Of a DNA stretch of 64,000 nucleotides, positions 1 through 13,831 are shown one piece after another; the first letter of the stretch is position 1; every line of letters begins with the position of its first letter. This DNA comes from Lingula anatina (Eukaryota > Brachiopoda > Lingulata > Lingulida > Lingulidae), in the NCBI RefSeq assembly GCF_001039355.2, contig NW_019775433.1, positions 156,813 through 220,812 of the forward strand, written 5' to 3'. Made by a program: the position numbers and the translations under genes. The notes beneath the pieces were generated by a model. It was not told the DNA's origin. It searched no databases and saw nothing but the letters and a program-made list of their open reading frames with translations.

Positions 1-3000
1 CCTACAGTCTAATGAACACTGTTTGACTGAGGACAGTCATGTTATGAAAGCTTTGACCTGTACGCAGCCATTTCAAAGAGGATGGGGGGGGGGGGGGTGC
101 GGGAGTCTGAAAAAGTAGACCTTTTTACCCCTAGTTGACCTAACCTGAGAAATTGCATTAAGTTTGGGGCAGACCTCCCTGCAAATGGAAAATTCTTGCT
201 GACATAAAAATATTAACCTCCCCCCTCTGGCTGCTGGCAATTTAGGTTATAAAAAGCTTCAGACCTGTTGAAATTTTATCAGTGAGAATTTACTTGCAAA
301 CTACACTTAAACTAAGGTTGTTAGATGGAGACTTACAGATCTTGTGAATGGCTGTTAAAGTTTTCCCTAAATACAGATGTCATGGTCAGTGAAATAACCT
401 ATATTTACAATTGAAATGGAAATGGGATATGCTGGTGCTCAGTAAAATGGCCTCATTTATTTTCCCATATATTATGGCTAAAATTCTTACTAGTGCACAT
501 GTTAGAGCCCAGTGAACAGATTTTTTTGGTATGGTGCTTCTCACAAATACATGTTTTTGAAGGGAGTCTCACTCTGCTGAGGTAGAACAACATGGAAAAC
601 AATCTCCCAGGGATTAAATGGTTTCTGTATTTGTGGAGCAGTTTAGCATTAAGACACTCTCGTGGCTGTTGTATACATAGTGAACTCGTGAACACAGCCC
701 TGTTGTTACAGCAAAAACCTTTAACACGTAAGACCACATTTATTTTAAGATCAAGAATACACTTCTTTTGCTCTCTTTTATTCCCATCTTAAGTTAATAT
801 TTGTCTTAAGCATAAATGACAAGCTTTAGTCAGACGTTACCTCTTCATCTCCCACCTGCAAAATCAGTTTCTTTACTAGTAAGAGTACAGGAAAATCCAC
901 AAGTCTCTTTTAATGGCTTAACTTTGATCTTTCTTCTGTAAAATTTCTAAAGATTTAAATCTGTTTGAGTGTTATCGAAAGCCCTCTGGCCATCTTAGAC
1001 ATTTGCTCACTGTGAGGCATTTATACTACCAGTATTTGACATACTGCAGAGTTTTTTCTGTTAAACGATGTATTAATTTACCTGTTAAGATCATGACAGC
1101 AGTATGCTTACTATACTAGTGTCTGGGTGACTTTTCACTTTCAAAACCACAGTTGTGCTGGGGCCATTTGCAGGGGGATGGAAAGGGAAGGGAGAAGAAT
1201 AACCACAGAGTAATATGTACTAGTATTAGTATTACTATACTTCAACACTTTGTATGTAAAATGATAACTAGTACCACCAACCTGCTCTGTGTTAGCAAAT
1301 GGCAGCTGTTCTACAGTCTTGCTTGTCCAGTTATTTTTGAAGTCGATGGCCATTTGGTGAAAATGTTTTAAAACATAAATAAAGAATTGTATGACCTACA
1401 TATATCAGATATTGTGTAGTATCTAAAAATATTTATAACTTCTTTCTAGAAAGATTGGAACTTAACAAAATTTCATTATACTGAGGAACTTAACTTTATT
1501 TAAATTCCTCCTATTAAATATTTGCTTTTTCAAATATGAACTTTGTCTACCAAACTGAGAATTAAATTGCCATTAGAGCATATCAGGTGAATTTGGAGTT
1601 TGAAGTTTGAGTTGTATCATACAACTTGTACATAGTTAATTAACTCTTGAACCCACCAGACAAAGTTACTATAGTTTGGTTGGTTCTCAATTCAGAGAGG
1701 GCAGCAAAAATTATATCCAAAGAAGCATATTTTTTAGTTTACCCTCAAACCTGGATTTTGTTAGAGAAATTTTCTATTAATACTAGTATACTAGCCTAGA
1801 TAAATGATAAATGAAAGTCACTTAAATATAAGGTCATTGTTTTAGTTACTGGCAGCATTATTTATTTGTTATGAGGATAAAAAATAAGACACCTGCCATC
1901 ATGACATTTCAATAATTGAGTTTAAGCCGCAAATTTTGTATAACAGTAAATGTTTAAGGCTTTTTTGAGTGGGTTCAAATGGGTAGTATTTACACATTAC
2001 ATTTTGATATTTTTAGCATACAAAACATGTTTGTAAAAAGTTTTTAAAAAAGGATTAAAAGATCTATTGTACAGATAAATAAAGGGGTTTGAATGGATAA
2101 TGTGCTGTAACCATGATAGACGCGATTAGTAAGCCCATAGCAACAGCTCTTAATGTATTTTAGTGATACATTTGTTTCAAGTGGTTCAAGTACCCTTACG
2201 CAGGGTTGCACAGAGATTAAACATTATATACATTCAGACATATTTTTCTGCTTTATTCTGTGCACTGAATTTTTGCTCAGAAATAATGTCATTATGCAGG
2301 TGGCGTCTGGCAAAGAGTATACTAGTAGTCCATAGTGGTCAATTGATAAGTGCCCCCATCAGTATTCAGCTCATTCTTTGGGCTCATTTCCACTAAAGCT
2401 ACATAGATCGATCCAACATAGATCGATCCAACTTGGAAATATGACAGCTTTAGGCATACTTTAACTCCCTGCAATTTTGTAGGAAATTACAGGGTGGTAA
2501 TTTTGGATGGACTGTACCCCCCAGTCCTGAGAATAGCCCTGCCAAAGAGCCATCCCTTTTTCATGGTTATTAAAAATTCAAAATTCATGTTGTCCACTTC
2601 CCCTTGAATACTGTATGTATGTGATACAGTACACCACACTGGTGTTTTTAACATAAACAAAATACTTCCAAAATATTTCTTGTTTCAAAGTACAGAAGTA
2701 AACAAAGAGTTACACTGGATCATACTTTACACAATACACTTATTTACTTAATACGTGATTTATTCCAAACGGTATTGCTTTTGAAATCTGACCAATTGAT
2801 TACTATTCTAAAGACCAGCTTCATGTAACGGGGCATCAAACTGAATTCCTCCCAGTCAGTAGCCAGGTGGAAAGTTATTATGGTGTAAGATGTAGGTGAT
2901 TGTGGACCTTGGCTGTTACAATGTGGAGTACGTAAACAACAGAACAACCACATCACAAGCCAATACTTTTCATGGCGTTGAATTGCTGAGTGTGCTTTCT

Positions 3001-3805
3001 TTTGTTCAACAATGTAAACAGGTGACAAAGGGCAACAGGTACCCCCTGTTATGATACTGTGAACACATGTTTACCTGTAGGCACTTTGATTTCGGTAACG
3101 GAAATTCTTAAAGCCTTTAAGGAGCTAGTTCCTGAATTGATTAGTGATACAGATTTTGGTTTCAGAACTGGCAGTCCAGTTTCAAAAAGGGACAATGCTA
3201 TGATGTAAATTCCAAATTCTTACTTCTCTACACATAATCCATTCTGTTTAAAAGAAGAACTGCTCAAGCACTATACTTACTGAGATCAATTCAGTCACTA
3301 TGTGTAGGTGTCTCTTTATTTTAACTTCTCAGAACTAGAATCCATATATTATATAAATTGTCTTGCATGTATTTTAGGTTGTGTATGATATTTTCTAAAA
3401 CCAGTTGTGATATTATTTTGAAGGGTTGCTCTTGATATTTTTTAAAGTGAACTAAAGAACCCAAAAAAAGAATAGGTTACAGTTCCATTTCATGAACCTA
3501 TACATTTGTCACCCAGTTTGCCCTTCTTCTGAAGAGACACAGTTTTATACATGGATATGATAGCAAAATGAGTAAACACTGAAATTATGGGCGCATTTAG
3601 AACAACTTGATCTGTGGACTAACAGATTGGCTGATCAAATATGGCACCACCCACTAGAAAGCATCCCAAGATTGCTCTGCCCCTGCTGGGATGGAGGCAG
3701 GAATCCATTATCAAGTGTGTGCCATATTTGATACGCACACTATTTAGCCCGCAGGTCCACTTTGTTGTGAATGCTCTCTATAAAGTATAATATTTGTCAT
3801 TCCAG
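1..3805. other. No gene recognised; probable upstream intron
   Basis: I see no exon I can support here. The short open frames are unremarkable and lack convincing splice sites or family motifs. The stretch is AT-rich, with a G-run near 85-98 and a small fold-back at 3615-3766. It most likely belongs to an intron or the 5' region of the plus-strand gene whose first visible exon starts at 3806. Confidence 0.5.
3615..3766. repeat. Small imperfect fold-back (MITE-like)
   Basis: An imperfect inverted repeat: GTGGACT...ATCAAATATGGCAC near 3616-3655 is mirrored by GTGCCATATTTGATA...GTCCAC near 3719-3764. It lies about 40 bases upstream of the first visible exon (3806). Size and symmetry suggest a MITE remnant. 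No target-site duplication was established. Confidence 0.45.
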
Positions 3806-6800
3806 TATCGTCCAGCCACGTGATTCCAGCCATGCAGTTCCCATGACCCCTCAGCATACCATTGATCTCCTGGCGAAGATGACTGTCGCTTCTGATAAAC
3901 AGGTGAGCAAATAGAAGATAACTACATGATTGACTTGTGAAAGCTGGTTGTTTTCAGACCCCTATCGAGTCAAATCAGAAATAGGTTTGAAAGATGTCAC
4001 AGCACTTCCACAACTTCTTCTAAAGCAGTTTGTGATAACGTATCTGATAATTTGTGTTGGATAATTATTGACTTAAGTTGAAGCAGTATGACATTGAATG
4101 CATCTTCAAACTTTCCTTATCAACAAGCAGAGAGGATTTAATTTGATATTAAGGAATAGATTATACATCAAGCTCTAAGTTATTGATCAAGAACCAAGAT
4201 TGTGATAGTGATATCTCGTTCAAAATGAAAGAAAAGGAGCAGTTTTTATTCATACATTTTCCTGGTATTTATTTATTTATTTATTTGAGAATTGTATATT
4301 TACCTAAAAACAATTAATGCTGTTATTTACAGGGCCAGCAACAAGGAAGAAAGTCATTATTAAAAATGATATTTTTTTTTTACTTCTGATACTTTTTTTT
4401 TCAGCTGTGTAGATCAATTTGAATATTAAGGAATCATATTGGATCCATAACTTTGCCTTGTTATTTAAATTTCACATAGAATTATATTCTTTCAATGATG
4501 TATTCAAATTATTTGATATAAAAGCAAAGAGTAAGTCTCAATTCAAGATGAAATTAACTAGATACCAGTCTGAGCATCTTCTATAAGTCACTTACATTAT
4601 TAATGCATAAATCACAATCAGTTCCTCATTTCATTTCTCATGTCACATATGAGTCACATGTCTGTTTTGTTTCAGTTTTTTTATTCTTTTCACCCTTTTC
4701 TGTTACATGTATTTCTCTCCTGTTTGGTCCTAGGTTGACGACAGTGACTCTGTCTCCACCAGCTTAAGTAAACTTTCTACCACATGCTTAAATGCTGAGA
4801 AAATCAGGAAAAGTGACTCGGCTCCTGCAACATACAGAGCACCAAGTCAGTCCGAGGACTCTGGGATGGGGTCACAGAGTGCAACAGTGGTGGCGCCACT
4901 TACCAATACAATTTCAACCACAACTGCGTCTAGTGCAGACTCCAACAAACTGTGGACCATGTCTCAGAATGTTGACCCTAATTCTGCCCATAAATTCCCA
5001 CATAGCCATAGTGCCCCAAGTCTGGGATCAAAGTTTAGTGAATACAATAGAGTTAGTACAACCCCTTTCAAAGTGAAGAAAAATATACCAAAAACTAAAT
5101 CTGAAAATTTTCAGCTCCACAGAGCTAACACTGAAGATATTTTAGGTCTTAAATGCATGAAAGAAGATTCTTCTACTAATTTTCACAGTTGGGCAAATTT
5201 CGACACCAGAAACCCCACTGTCCCGCTTTTTCGGCATTTAACGAGAGCAAATAATGTTTCAAGCAAAACAAAAGCATACAGAAGTAAAAAGAAAGAATTA
5301 GGCTTTGGGGCTTGCAATACTTCTTCAACTGCAAAAGATGCTGCCACAATTCAGAAATTGGCAGATTTGTTGGTAATGAGCGAGCCACCATCTTTGCCTA
5401 TGCCTCAGACTTCTTCCCAGAGTGCCAGCTATTCTAAGACTGACGCACCAGCCAATCAGATGGGAAGCAAACAGCACTCAGTGCCCTCTATTGTCCATGG
5501 GGTATACTGCCATTTTTTCTTGCCTTTTCACAGGGTTTCCTTTTCAAACACCCATCTGTCTTATGTCACATATCACTTTTATTTGTTAATTTCTGTTGAC
5601 TTTGTTTGCTTTCTGCACACGTTCTATATTTTGTCTTCTTGAGTTTCAGCACGTTGTTTTGAGATTATATGCAATTTGTTTAAAGTAGAGAATATTGTAT
5701 GGAAGATTGTCTCTTATATTCCAAGAAAAGGGGAGTGTTTTGTATCAGCTTGAATATATACACTTGTATGGTAGAGATATTATAATTTTCAGGGGAAGGG
5801 GGTTTGTCAGTTAATGATTGCATTTTTGCCATCTAACATAGTGTGTCTTGTTTGTTAAATTTTAAACATTAACATGTTGAATAAAAGGTTAAAAAACTTA
5901 ATTTGTCAAAGCTCTGATCAAGCATAAAAAGTACAAATTCACCTTATTTTTACTGGATTTACGATTATTTTTCTGTTTAGAAACTTTATCAGTGGCTGTA
6001 TCAATTCAAGTCGCCAAGTCAAAGGTTCCGTGCTCGCAGATTCTAGGATTTTGGATAAATTGGTATAAAATGCATGCCAAAATAACTCTATTCTACACAA
6101 ATTTTTTTTTTCAAAATTATGAACATATATTATTTATTTTTTTATTTTTGCCTAAAATAAATCAGTATAATTATGATGTGCATGATGATTTTCATTTTTT
6201 ATGTAATGAGGAATACAAAATGGTGTTATGACCTTTCTAAAATGATCTGTTTGTGAAACAGATGAACAATGAAGTACTTGGATAAAATTTATTTATTTAT
6301 TTATTTATTTCTAACAAGGCAAATATGTGCTGCATTATTCACTTGAATAGAATTATGATGTAATTGGCCTTTTAAGAGAGAAGAGAACTTTGACTCATTG
6401 TCAGATATTTTGGTAGAGATTTTTATCAAATTACTTGAAATACCTGAAGTATTTAAAATGATTAATTGAACTTTGAAATTAAACCTTTTAGTTTGAGTTA
6501 TGAAGTGTTGTTTATGATGAACTTAATATTTATCCCTTTCATTTGACTTCTGCATCAATATATCACTTTATTCTTCCTTGCTTTCTGTGAATACTAACAG
6601 CATGGGACCTTGACCTTGACATTGTCCTTGACATTGACCTGCACTGAGCTATAGAAGATTTATATGGTTGCATGGTGTAATTTGACCAAAAGTTGCATTC
6701 AGCACCATTACAACACAAGTTGTCTTTGGCAGAAAGTAGAGTATACTACACAGTTTAACACAAAAGAAATACGTATCATTCAAAATAATTCTTGTGTTCA

Positions 6801-9743
6801 GTTCATGTGGATGTGTATATTTATTAATAAGTGTTATCTTACATTTTAGCTGAGCTATTTAACTGTTAGTTTTTAAAACATACTGCTACAGGTGGAACAC
6901 TAAAGTGTAACGTTCCCTGTGAAAGGACAGTGAGTTTGTTGATTGTAGTAAAACTTCCTGCTTCCTAGAGTTAGCCTGAAGACAAATGTAGGTGAAATGA
7001 TGCTGAATGCAACCAGTGGTTTTTAATTGGACATCCCAGTCATTATTTCATGTCAGTGGGTTGTATTTTAATCAGCTACTAAGTAAAAAATACAAAGAAC
7101 AAAAAATTCTTTTTTGCACTGAAAAGAGCTACAAATTGCATTTTAATTAAAATATTCAAAGCATTATTTGATAAAAATGGAATTAACAACTAAATGTTCA
7201 TACTATCTGGGCTTGCCCATATGCTGTGGTGGATATTATTTTTTGAACAAATTTAGCATGAACTTATGTTATAGTGTGTAAGAAAGCCAACAAATGTAGA
7301 GCTGCTGCAGAGTGATATGTCTTCATAATCTGTAGCACAAGTACAACAATTTCTTTCATAATATATACCATGCTGAAGTGGCAGCTTATACCATTGTTAA
7401 CATTGCTTCAATTTCAGATGTGGTTTGACTCGGCAGGGAGAGCTTACGTCAGTTTAGCCACCAGATATGAGCCTATTAAAAAGTAGCTCCACTCAGACTT
7501 AGCTGTGTATACCGTAATACTAGGTTTGTAAGCGATGCCGCATGGCTTTATTGTCTTATATTGCAGCACACATCAACCCCTTGCACCTCACAGTTGAAGT
7601 AATGTCATGATTGCTTTTTGTGTATGTATATATGTATATATTAACACTTCTGTTATGGATTGCCTCCATTTCAGCATGATTGTGATATTTGCTCCACTAA
7701 TTCATTGCACTGTATCACTGCATCCTCAACTAACAGTGTTGTTTATCTTTATTGTGGTGGCAGCGGTGAGATCAAAGAGGTGTAGCAACAGTGTTACGTT
7801 GGAGGTGGATGCACATTCACTCAGTTGTTTTTTTCTTGTGAATTTTTATCATTGTTTTCACTATTGTGGTTCACATTTTACTTTGCTGTAGATAAACAAT
7901 GCCATGTCAGATAATCGAATGAAACTGTCTTTGAAGTTAGTTTTACAAGTACAATAGGAATACCAACAGAAATGCAACTGTGTAACCATCATATTGCTTG
8001 CCATGGATATATATATATATATATTTTTTTTTTTTAATTTTGAAAATTGAGATTTTTGATATCCATCTTTTTGTAACATTGAATGTTCAGCAGTCCTTGA
8101 ATTTCAATTTTAAAAAATGTTGTAAGAAATACTTAACAATAATATAATCAATTATTAGACTTTCTGATCTTCATCATAACATTTGCTAATATTATGTATG
8201 TATACCTTGAAAAAACACTTTTCTTAGTTGCATGTTCTGAACTCTTTCCATTGTCACTGTCACATCAGAATTATTCTGATACAGATGTAGAAACTGTGTA
8301 AATGTTGACTTCTTATGCACCCTTCACTTTGTATTGTCATCACTCACTGTATTTCAAACCTGGGCTGCAAATTTCAGTTACTAGCTCAGCATGAGATACC
8401 TAGGACAATAACAATGCATGGGTTATGTAGGGTAGAGCACAACACTGCAATGACTTTCATGTACATTGTGTTAGTTGTGACATGAATCCTGATAGGTGTC
8501 ACATCTAGCACAATGTGTCCTCTGTACAACAAGTCAGCAATTTAGGATTTTGGATAAACATGGCATGTTGCCCACACATTCTCGTAGTATTTTATCTGCT
8601 TGCGGAAAACAGTCATTTTACTCATTCTACATTTTGCTAAATTAAAGGAAGTGGCAAAAAATTTATTTATAGGAAAAATTCATGTAGATGTTTTCATTCA
8701 AAATGTGGTCTATTCTTAAGTGATTATTAATATTTTTTTGGTTTTTACAATAAAAGAGGAAGTGGCATGTTGCAGATGGTTGTGCTATTTTATTTCAACT
8801 ACCTCCACAGGATAGAGGATATTGTAACACTTTCATTTACTTTGTTTTGTTTGTTTTGCTAAAACTATGTCACCAGAGTAATGTATACTTCCAGCACATA
8901 TTTGACAGTTTGAGAAGTGAGGTCACGCATCTTCTTGTAGTAATTAGTAATCTTGAAAGACATGCTACTTACTCTATCTTGTTTTATGTTTTTAAGGTTT
9001 TTGATGAGTACCCAGTCGATTTGGCCAGAATTTCATGGCACCGTAAGCTACAACTGCTTCGCACCTGCCCTCCAGTTACTACTGAAGGTCACTCAGAGGT
9101 TGAACTTGGGTCAAAGGTCAATGTCACGGGAAGGGGTCAATTGCGGCACGTCAAAAGCACCGGAGATTTACTGGAGGGTGAAAATGTACCCATACGTTGT
9201 GAGCGTGGCAATGGTAAAAATAGAAAAAATGGATCCTCACAATATGTTGCTCATTTAAAGATGGTCACTGCCAACAAACCAAAGCTGTTCAATGATGATG
9301 TCAGCATGGATTTTGCAGGAGGTTATGGAAATTATTTAAATCTGCGACGATATGGTATTTCAGATGAAGAACGCTTTCGACAGTATATTGAGGAGAAAAG
9401 ACAGAAAGGCGTTGACATCAAGGCTTACTATAACAATTTTGACGATGAATACCTCCCCTTTAAGAAGCAAAATATTCCATTATCTAAAAAATCTGAAGCC
9501 AACTCTAAACCTCCAGAATGCAGGGGTGGTGGATGGAAATTGATTCCACCTATTAAGGGTACTGAACTTGTCCCCAATTTTCCAGTCAAAAGTACAATCT
9601 CAAAGGAGGACTATCCAGTGACTAGCATGGAAACAAAAGTCAAGTATAGGATGCCTATGTCTGTTCAGAATGGTGATGTTTCTCTTCCAAGAAGAGGCTC
9701 AGGTACTTTAAGTAGCGGTATGGTGAAAAATGGAGACTTTTAG
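3806..9743 (+). CDS. 3' part of a spliced gene for an unrecognised low-complexity protein
   Basis: The product is not recognised. Supported exons are 3806-3902 (1 nt plus 32 codons, includes PMTPQHTIDLLAKMT), 4734-5501 (256 codons, phase 0 at both ends, clear CTAG acceptor and GTATAC donor) and 8997-9743 (TTTAAG acceptor, stop TAG at 9741). The joined frame stays open. The middle exon is rich in Ser, Thr, Asn and Lys with no transmembrane segment, so it is probably disordered. The last exon opens VFDEYPVDLARISWHRKLQ and contains a charged stretch (ISDEERFRQYIEEKRQKG) and several RRGS/KNRK-type basic patches. That suggests an intracellular, possibly cytoskeletal or nuclear scaffold protein, which is only a guess. 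The 5' end lies upstream of the first exon seen or outside the window. Two further candidate terminal exons, 5981-6046 and 7418-7486, lie between these exons. Confidence 0.65.
5981..6046 (+). CDS. Candidate alternative terminal exon (21 codons plus stop)
   Basis: A polypyrimidine tract and TTTAG acceptor precede KLYQWLYQFKSPSQRFRARRF and then TAG. Phase 0 matches the donor at 5501. An AATAAA lies at 6156-6161, about 110 bases downstream, which would fit an alternative short 3' end. The peptide looks coding-like (aromatic and basic, no low complexity). No homology evidence is available, so this could be chance. Confidence 0.3.
   Translation, partial: KLYQWLYQFKSPSQRFRARRF
7418..7486 (+). CDS. 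Candidate alternative terminal exon (22 codons plus stop)
   Basis: An ATTTCAG acceptor precedes MWFDSAGRAYVSLATRYEPIKK and then TAG. Phase 0 matches the donor at 5501, as does the larger last exon at 8997. The peptide has the composition of a folded coding segment. If used, it gives a shorter isoform. I see no poly(A) signal immediately downstream, so it may instead be a cassette exon that introduces a stop, or a false exon. Confidence 0.35.
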   Translation: MWFDSAGRAYVSLATRYEPIKK

Positions 9744-9995
9744 TACACAGCTTAAAGAAATGGGTGTTCAGAGGAGACAGTGCCAACAGCTCTTTTTGTT
9801 TCTTGTTTTAACATGAAATGAACATAATGGAAAAATTTTCAATGCAATTAGTTTAATAATTTAAGCAAGTAATCAGAGATGAGAGATTGCGTGAATGCTG
9901 TTAATTATTGTAAAATTAATTTGTAATTTCTGATTAAAGTTGCAAAGAAAGATATATTTATTTATGAATCTGAACATAAGCCATCCATAATTATA

Positions 9996-10001
9996 AATAA
10001 A
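9996..10001 (+). promoter_or_regulatory. Polyadenylation signal AATAAA, proximal
   Basis: Canonical AATAAA about 250 bases after the stop at 9743, followed by a T-rich stretch. Confidence 0.5.
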
Positions 10002-10753
10002 AGTTGTATTTTTTTAAAAGATATAATGGATTGGAAATGATAACGTCACAGCTAGTGTGAAGAGATTGGTGTCTTTTTCCTGAAAAAGTACTTTATTAAG
10101 TTGACATCGAAAAGACGCACACCTCCATGCTTGGTGTTAGTGTCAGTGTGTGGTTAATAGGGTGGTTTAGTGGACATAGTTTTTATGTACAGATATGGTA
10201 GTGTCTGTGCATATTGCCATCACCAGCCTCTATCTGCATCCATCTAAAAATCTCACAGTGAAAGCTCATTGCCCTTAAATACAGGTCGTATTCAAAACAT
10301 GGCATGGTCTCTTTACTCACAGTGTTTTTCAAAAAACAATTTTGGACTTTTGGACCCTGTATTCATCAGATGGTAATTTTGTTTCAGGTAAAACCTACAG
10401 GTGTTACTCGTGGGCCTAAAATGTTGGTCAAGTTTGGAAATAGCTATCACCCTATTCTTAATATTTCAATTGATTATTTTAATTGATTTTGATCTTGCCT
10501 TACATTTTTGCGCATTACACCATTTTGACTAAAACTTGAAGATTTAAAGTCTCCTTTCATCATTGGGTCACTCGCAGATCTTAATTACTGGTGATATAAT
10601 TCAATATACATGGTTTCTCTTTTGAAATGGGAAACGTTGTCTGTACATTTGCCAGCTTTAGCTGGTTACTCTTTGATTTTACAGCTGTAGCATTACTCCA
10701 TATCCGTGAACGTTAATTGTACGTTTTGTACTCTGCTTGGTATTTAATTTATC

Positions 10754-10759
10754 AATAAA
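10754..10759 (+). promoter_or_regulatory. Polyadenylation signal AATAAA, distal
   Basis: A second AATAAA about 1 kb after the same stop. A 3' UTR of 0.25 or 1.0 kb is possible. The sequence between holds no other supported gene. Confidence 0.35.
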
Positions 10760-11146
10760 ATACTGTAAAATTGCAATAGTTTTCATCGTGCATTTTCAGC
10801 CAACTTTTGTAAAAATTACATGGGTGAGAGTTGTCAGACTTACGCCTAATTCAAGAGTTTCTGTCTTGATATTGATATTTGTTCTTAAAGCCTGAGTGAC
10901 ATGAGAAATTGGATTATTTTTATTTTTACAACTTTCACCCATGAAGTTTAACACGGGGGCTTATAAGAAAACAACAGCTTCTTGTGCCGTACGTTCGACA
11001 CTGATGGGATGGGGGGGGGCAAGAGTTCTCCGTCATTGGAGAAGTCAGATTGACTGTATCATCAGATATTAATTTGTGTCAAAAGAACATTTGTTACCTA
11101 CTTTTACTACTGATTTACAATCGTCAGAGACGGACACAAATTAATT

Positions 11147-11260
11147 AGTCCCTAGCAGGTTCAGTAGGCGTGACAGACATCTTAGCCGCTAAAGTTGAAA
11201 GCAATTTGACGAGGAACCCCTCGGAGATAGATCGATCCACAGTTAGTACGATAGGGTCTG
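11147..11260. repeat. Half of a MITE related to the one at 33.4 kb
   Basis: Matches the right half of 33403-33560. Both have an AGGTTCAGTAGGCGTG-like start (CAGCTTCAGTAGGCGTG at 33.4 kb), then GCCGCT, GAAAGCAATTT and CCCCT.GGAGAT, ending GATCGATCC. The partner arm is missing here. Confidence 0.5.
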
Positions 11261-11717
11261 GGAATGGTCCCTGAAACACCCCAAGCCCAGCTATTAGAAA
11301 CAAACCCTGAGATGGCTGTATTTTATAACGTATATGTTCATACCTAGAAATTCGTGGCTTATTCAATATTAATGAGTTCAGATGAGAGCAATCAATAACG
11401 GCAAATTACCGGTCTAGTGTCTACATCCAACCAATAATTTTTAAAAGTGTTTGATGTACGCTATTTAGGGAGTATGACGAGTTTATATTGCGCATAAACA
11501 CCGCTAGACACTGGTAAGCTGTTGTAGGAATTTATACGTTCATTTTCTGCAAAACAATCAGGAAGATTGTGAATAGGTAACACTTTGAAAACTTTTTCCA
11601 AGACGTCTTGCCCTTTCCAAACACAGTGTCGATGTCGGTGTTGGTTGGCAAGTATTAACGCCTTCCTTCAAAGATTAATTTTTCACGACAGCTCAGTCCA
11701 GTGACGCATATCTCATC

Positions 11718-13733
11718 ATGGGCCTACAGATACTTCTTAAAACATCTTTGTTATCGACATTGCTTGTACTGCTCACAACGCAACAGAAGGTGAAATACAC
11801 ACGTGGTATAGGAACCAAAGACGCCATTTTACCGTTGTCTGCTTTTAAGAAGGTGACAGCCGAGAGCGCTATAAGCTGTACATTGCAATGTTCTCAAACA
11901 AAAGGATGCCGTTCCTGGAACTACTATAAAACTAGGAACAGAGGTGAGAGCCATAATAGTAGTATTTATCACTGAAACTATAAAGGTGCATTTCACATGC
12001 TGAAGTATCAAAAAATAAAATTGAATTAATTCCAAGTGGTACATATCACAATGTTCTCACACAAAAGGATGCCGTTCCTGGATCTACTATAAAACTAGGA
12101 ACAAAGATAAGAGTCATATACAATATGTATTGTTAATGATGTTTTGTAAAATTTGGGTAATATTTTTCTAACAAGAGTGACTGGAAACTCAGGGTTTCTT
12201 GAGCTGTACACAGAGGACTAACATGGAAAAAATTTGAGCTCTTCTGTTTATTGAAAGGGGCGTTTTAAACTATAAATCTCCAGGATGAGTCGCGCTGAAA
12301 ACTTACATTTTACAAGCATTCCCAATTTAATTAGGCAATAGTGACGATTTTCCAAATCAAACGTGATATTTTGAATTGAATATCGTTGTAGATATGTTGT
12401 CAGAAACTTCAGTTTTATTTTTACAGACAATTGTGAACTAAATTCCCGGAAAGCTCTCAGCACTGACATATTGTTACGTCATGACGGTGGGATGTATTAT
12501 CAAGACGCCAAGGTGAGTACTTCACGTTTATTTTATTTTATTTATTTATTTATTATTATTATTATTTAATCATTGCTGTAGCATCATCAACAAAGAGGAC
12601 AAGCCGTTACATTCCGTTACATTTTCCAAACAATGTAGCCTACATAACAAAGAATAAATTAATAGGACGGTCAGAAAGGTCAAAGCAATTAAATGATTTT
12701 TTTCTGATTGAATATGTATTGTTTCTCTACATTCTTGAAATCTTTCTACCATATTTCAGGAAGAAATGGATTGCAATGATCTGGGTAAGTTTGTAACGTT
12801 ATTTTTGTATGTATGTATGTATGTATGTATATATGTACCAAAATGCAATAACTTAACTTTATTTTGATTATTTTCCTTATCTGTATTCATACGTTTCTAT
12901 TTTCATGATTATAAGGGCTGTTGGTTTATTTTGGCATGACATAGTGGATGGTGTTGGATAATTAAGAACTCACAACAGTACAGGTTTTGCTGTGATATAT
13001 AGCTAGAGATAAAGAGAAAAGTATGTGTATTATATGACAATTACCTGCCACGAAAATTTCAAATCACCCTCTATAAATGTTGCATACTGTTTGTTCATCG
13101 TCTGCAATGTTTTAAAACGTAATCGCTAAGCAACGCCATCGAACGCATACACTCACACACACACACACACGCCATGGCAATGAGTAACTTTACTGCCTAT
13201 TTTCATAGATGGTGTAGGCCTGTTGCCTATCAAAATAAAGGGATTTGGAACAAAGGAAGTTTATTGTGACAACGGATGGCTCGTTGTGATGAGAAGATAT
13301 GACAACACAATGAACTTTAACAGAAACTGGGCTGAATATAAGCATGGTTTTGGGGATCCCCGCTTACAGTTCTGGATGGGCAATGAGGCCCTTTATGCGT
13401 TAACCAATCAAGGAGATTACTCCATGCTGGTTGATATGTTGTCCTGCAACGGCAGATATTACTACGTCAAATGGAACCTGTTTAGAATTAAGAACGAAGC
13501 CACGAAGTATGCTGTTGACGCCATTACTCTCGAGTCCTACAACACAACGAGCACGGCTGGACTTGAGGAAATTCGTGGACATCCTTTTGGAACCACTGAC
13601 AACATTAATACCTACTCTCCTAACACCAATAAAACATGTGCTAAGCAACACGGTAGGCAATGTTAATAATTTACCCGATAAAAAGAGTGAAATTTCAATA
13701 TGGGGATTCATTGACTAAGAGGGTATTTTAAAA

Positions 13734-13831
<98 letters not shown>

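Noticed and set aside
10304-10486. Possible further exon after TTTCAG near 10388
   Set aside because: It follows the stop at 9743 and lies in the likely 3' UTR; the peptide has no supporting features.
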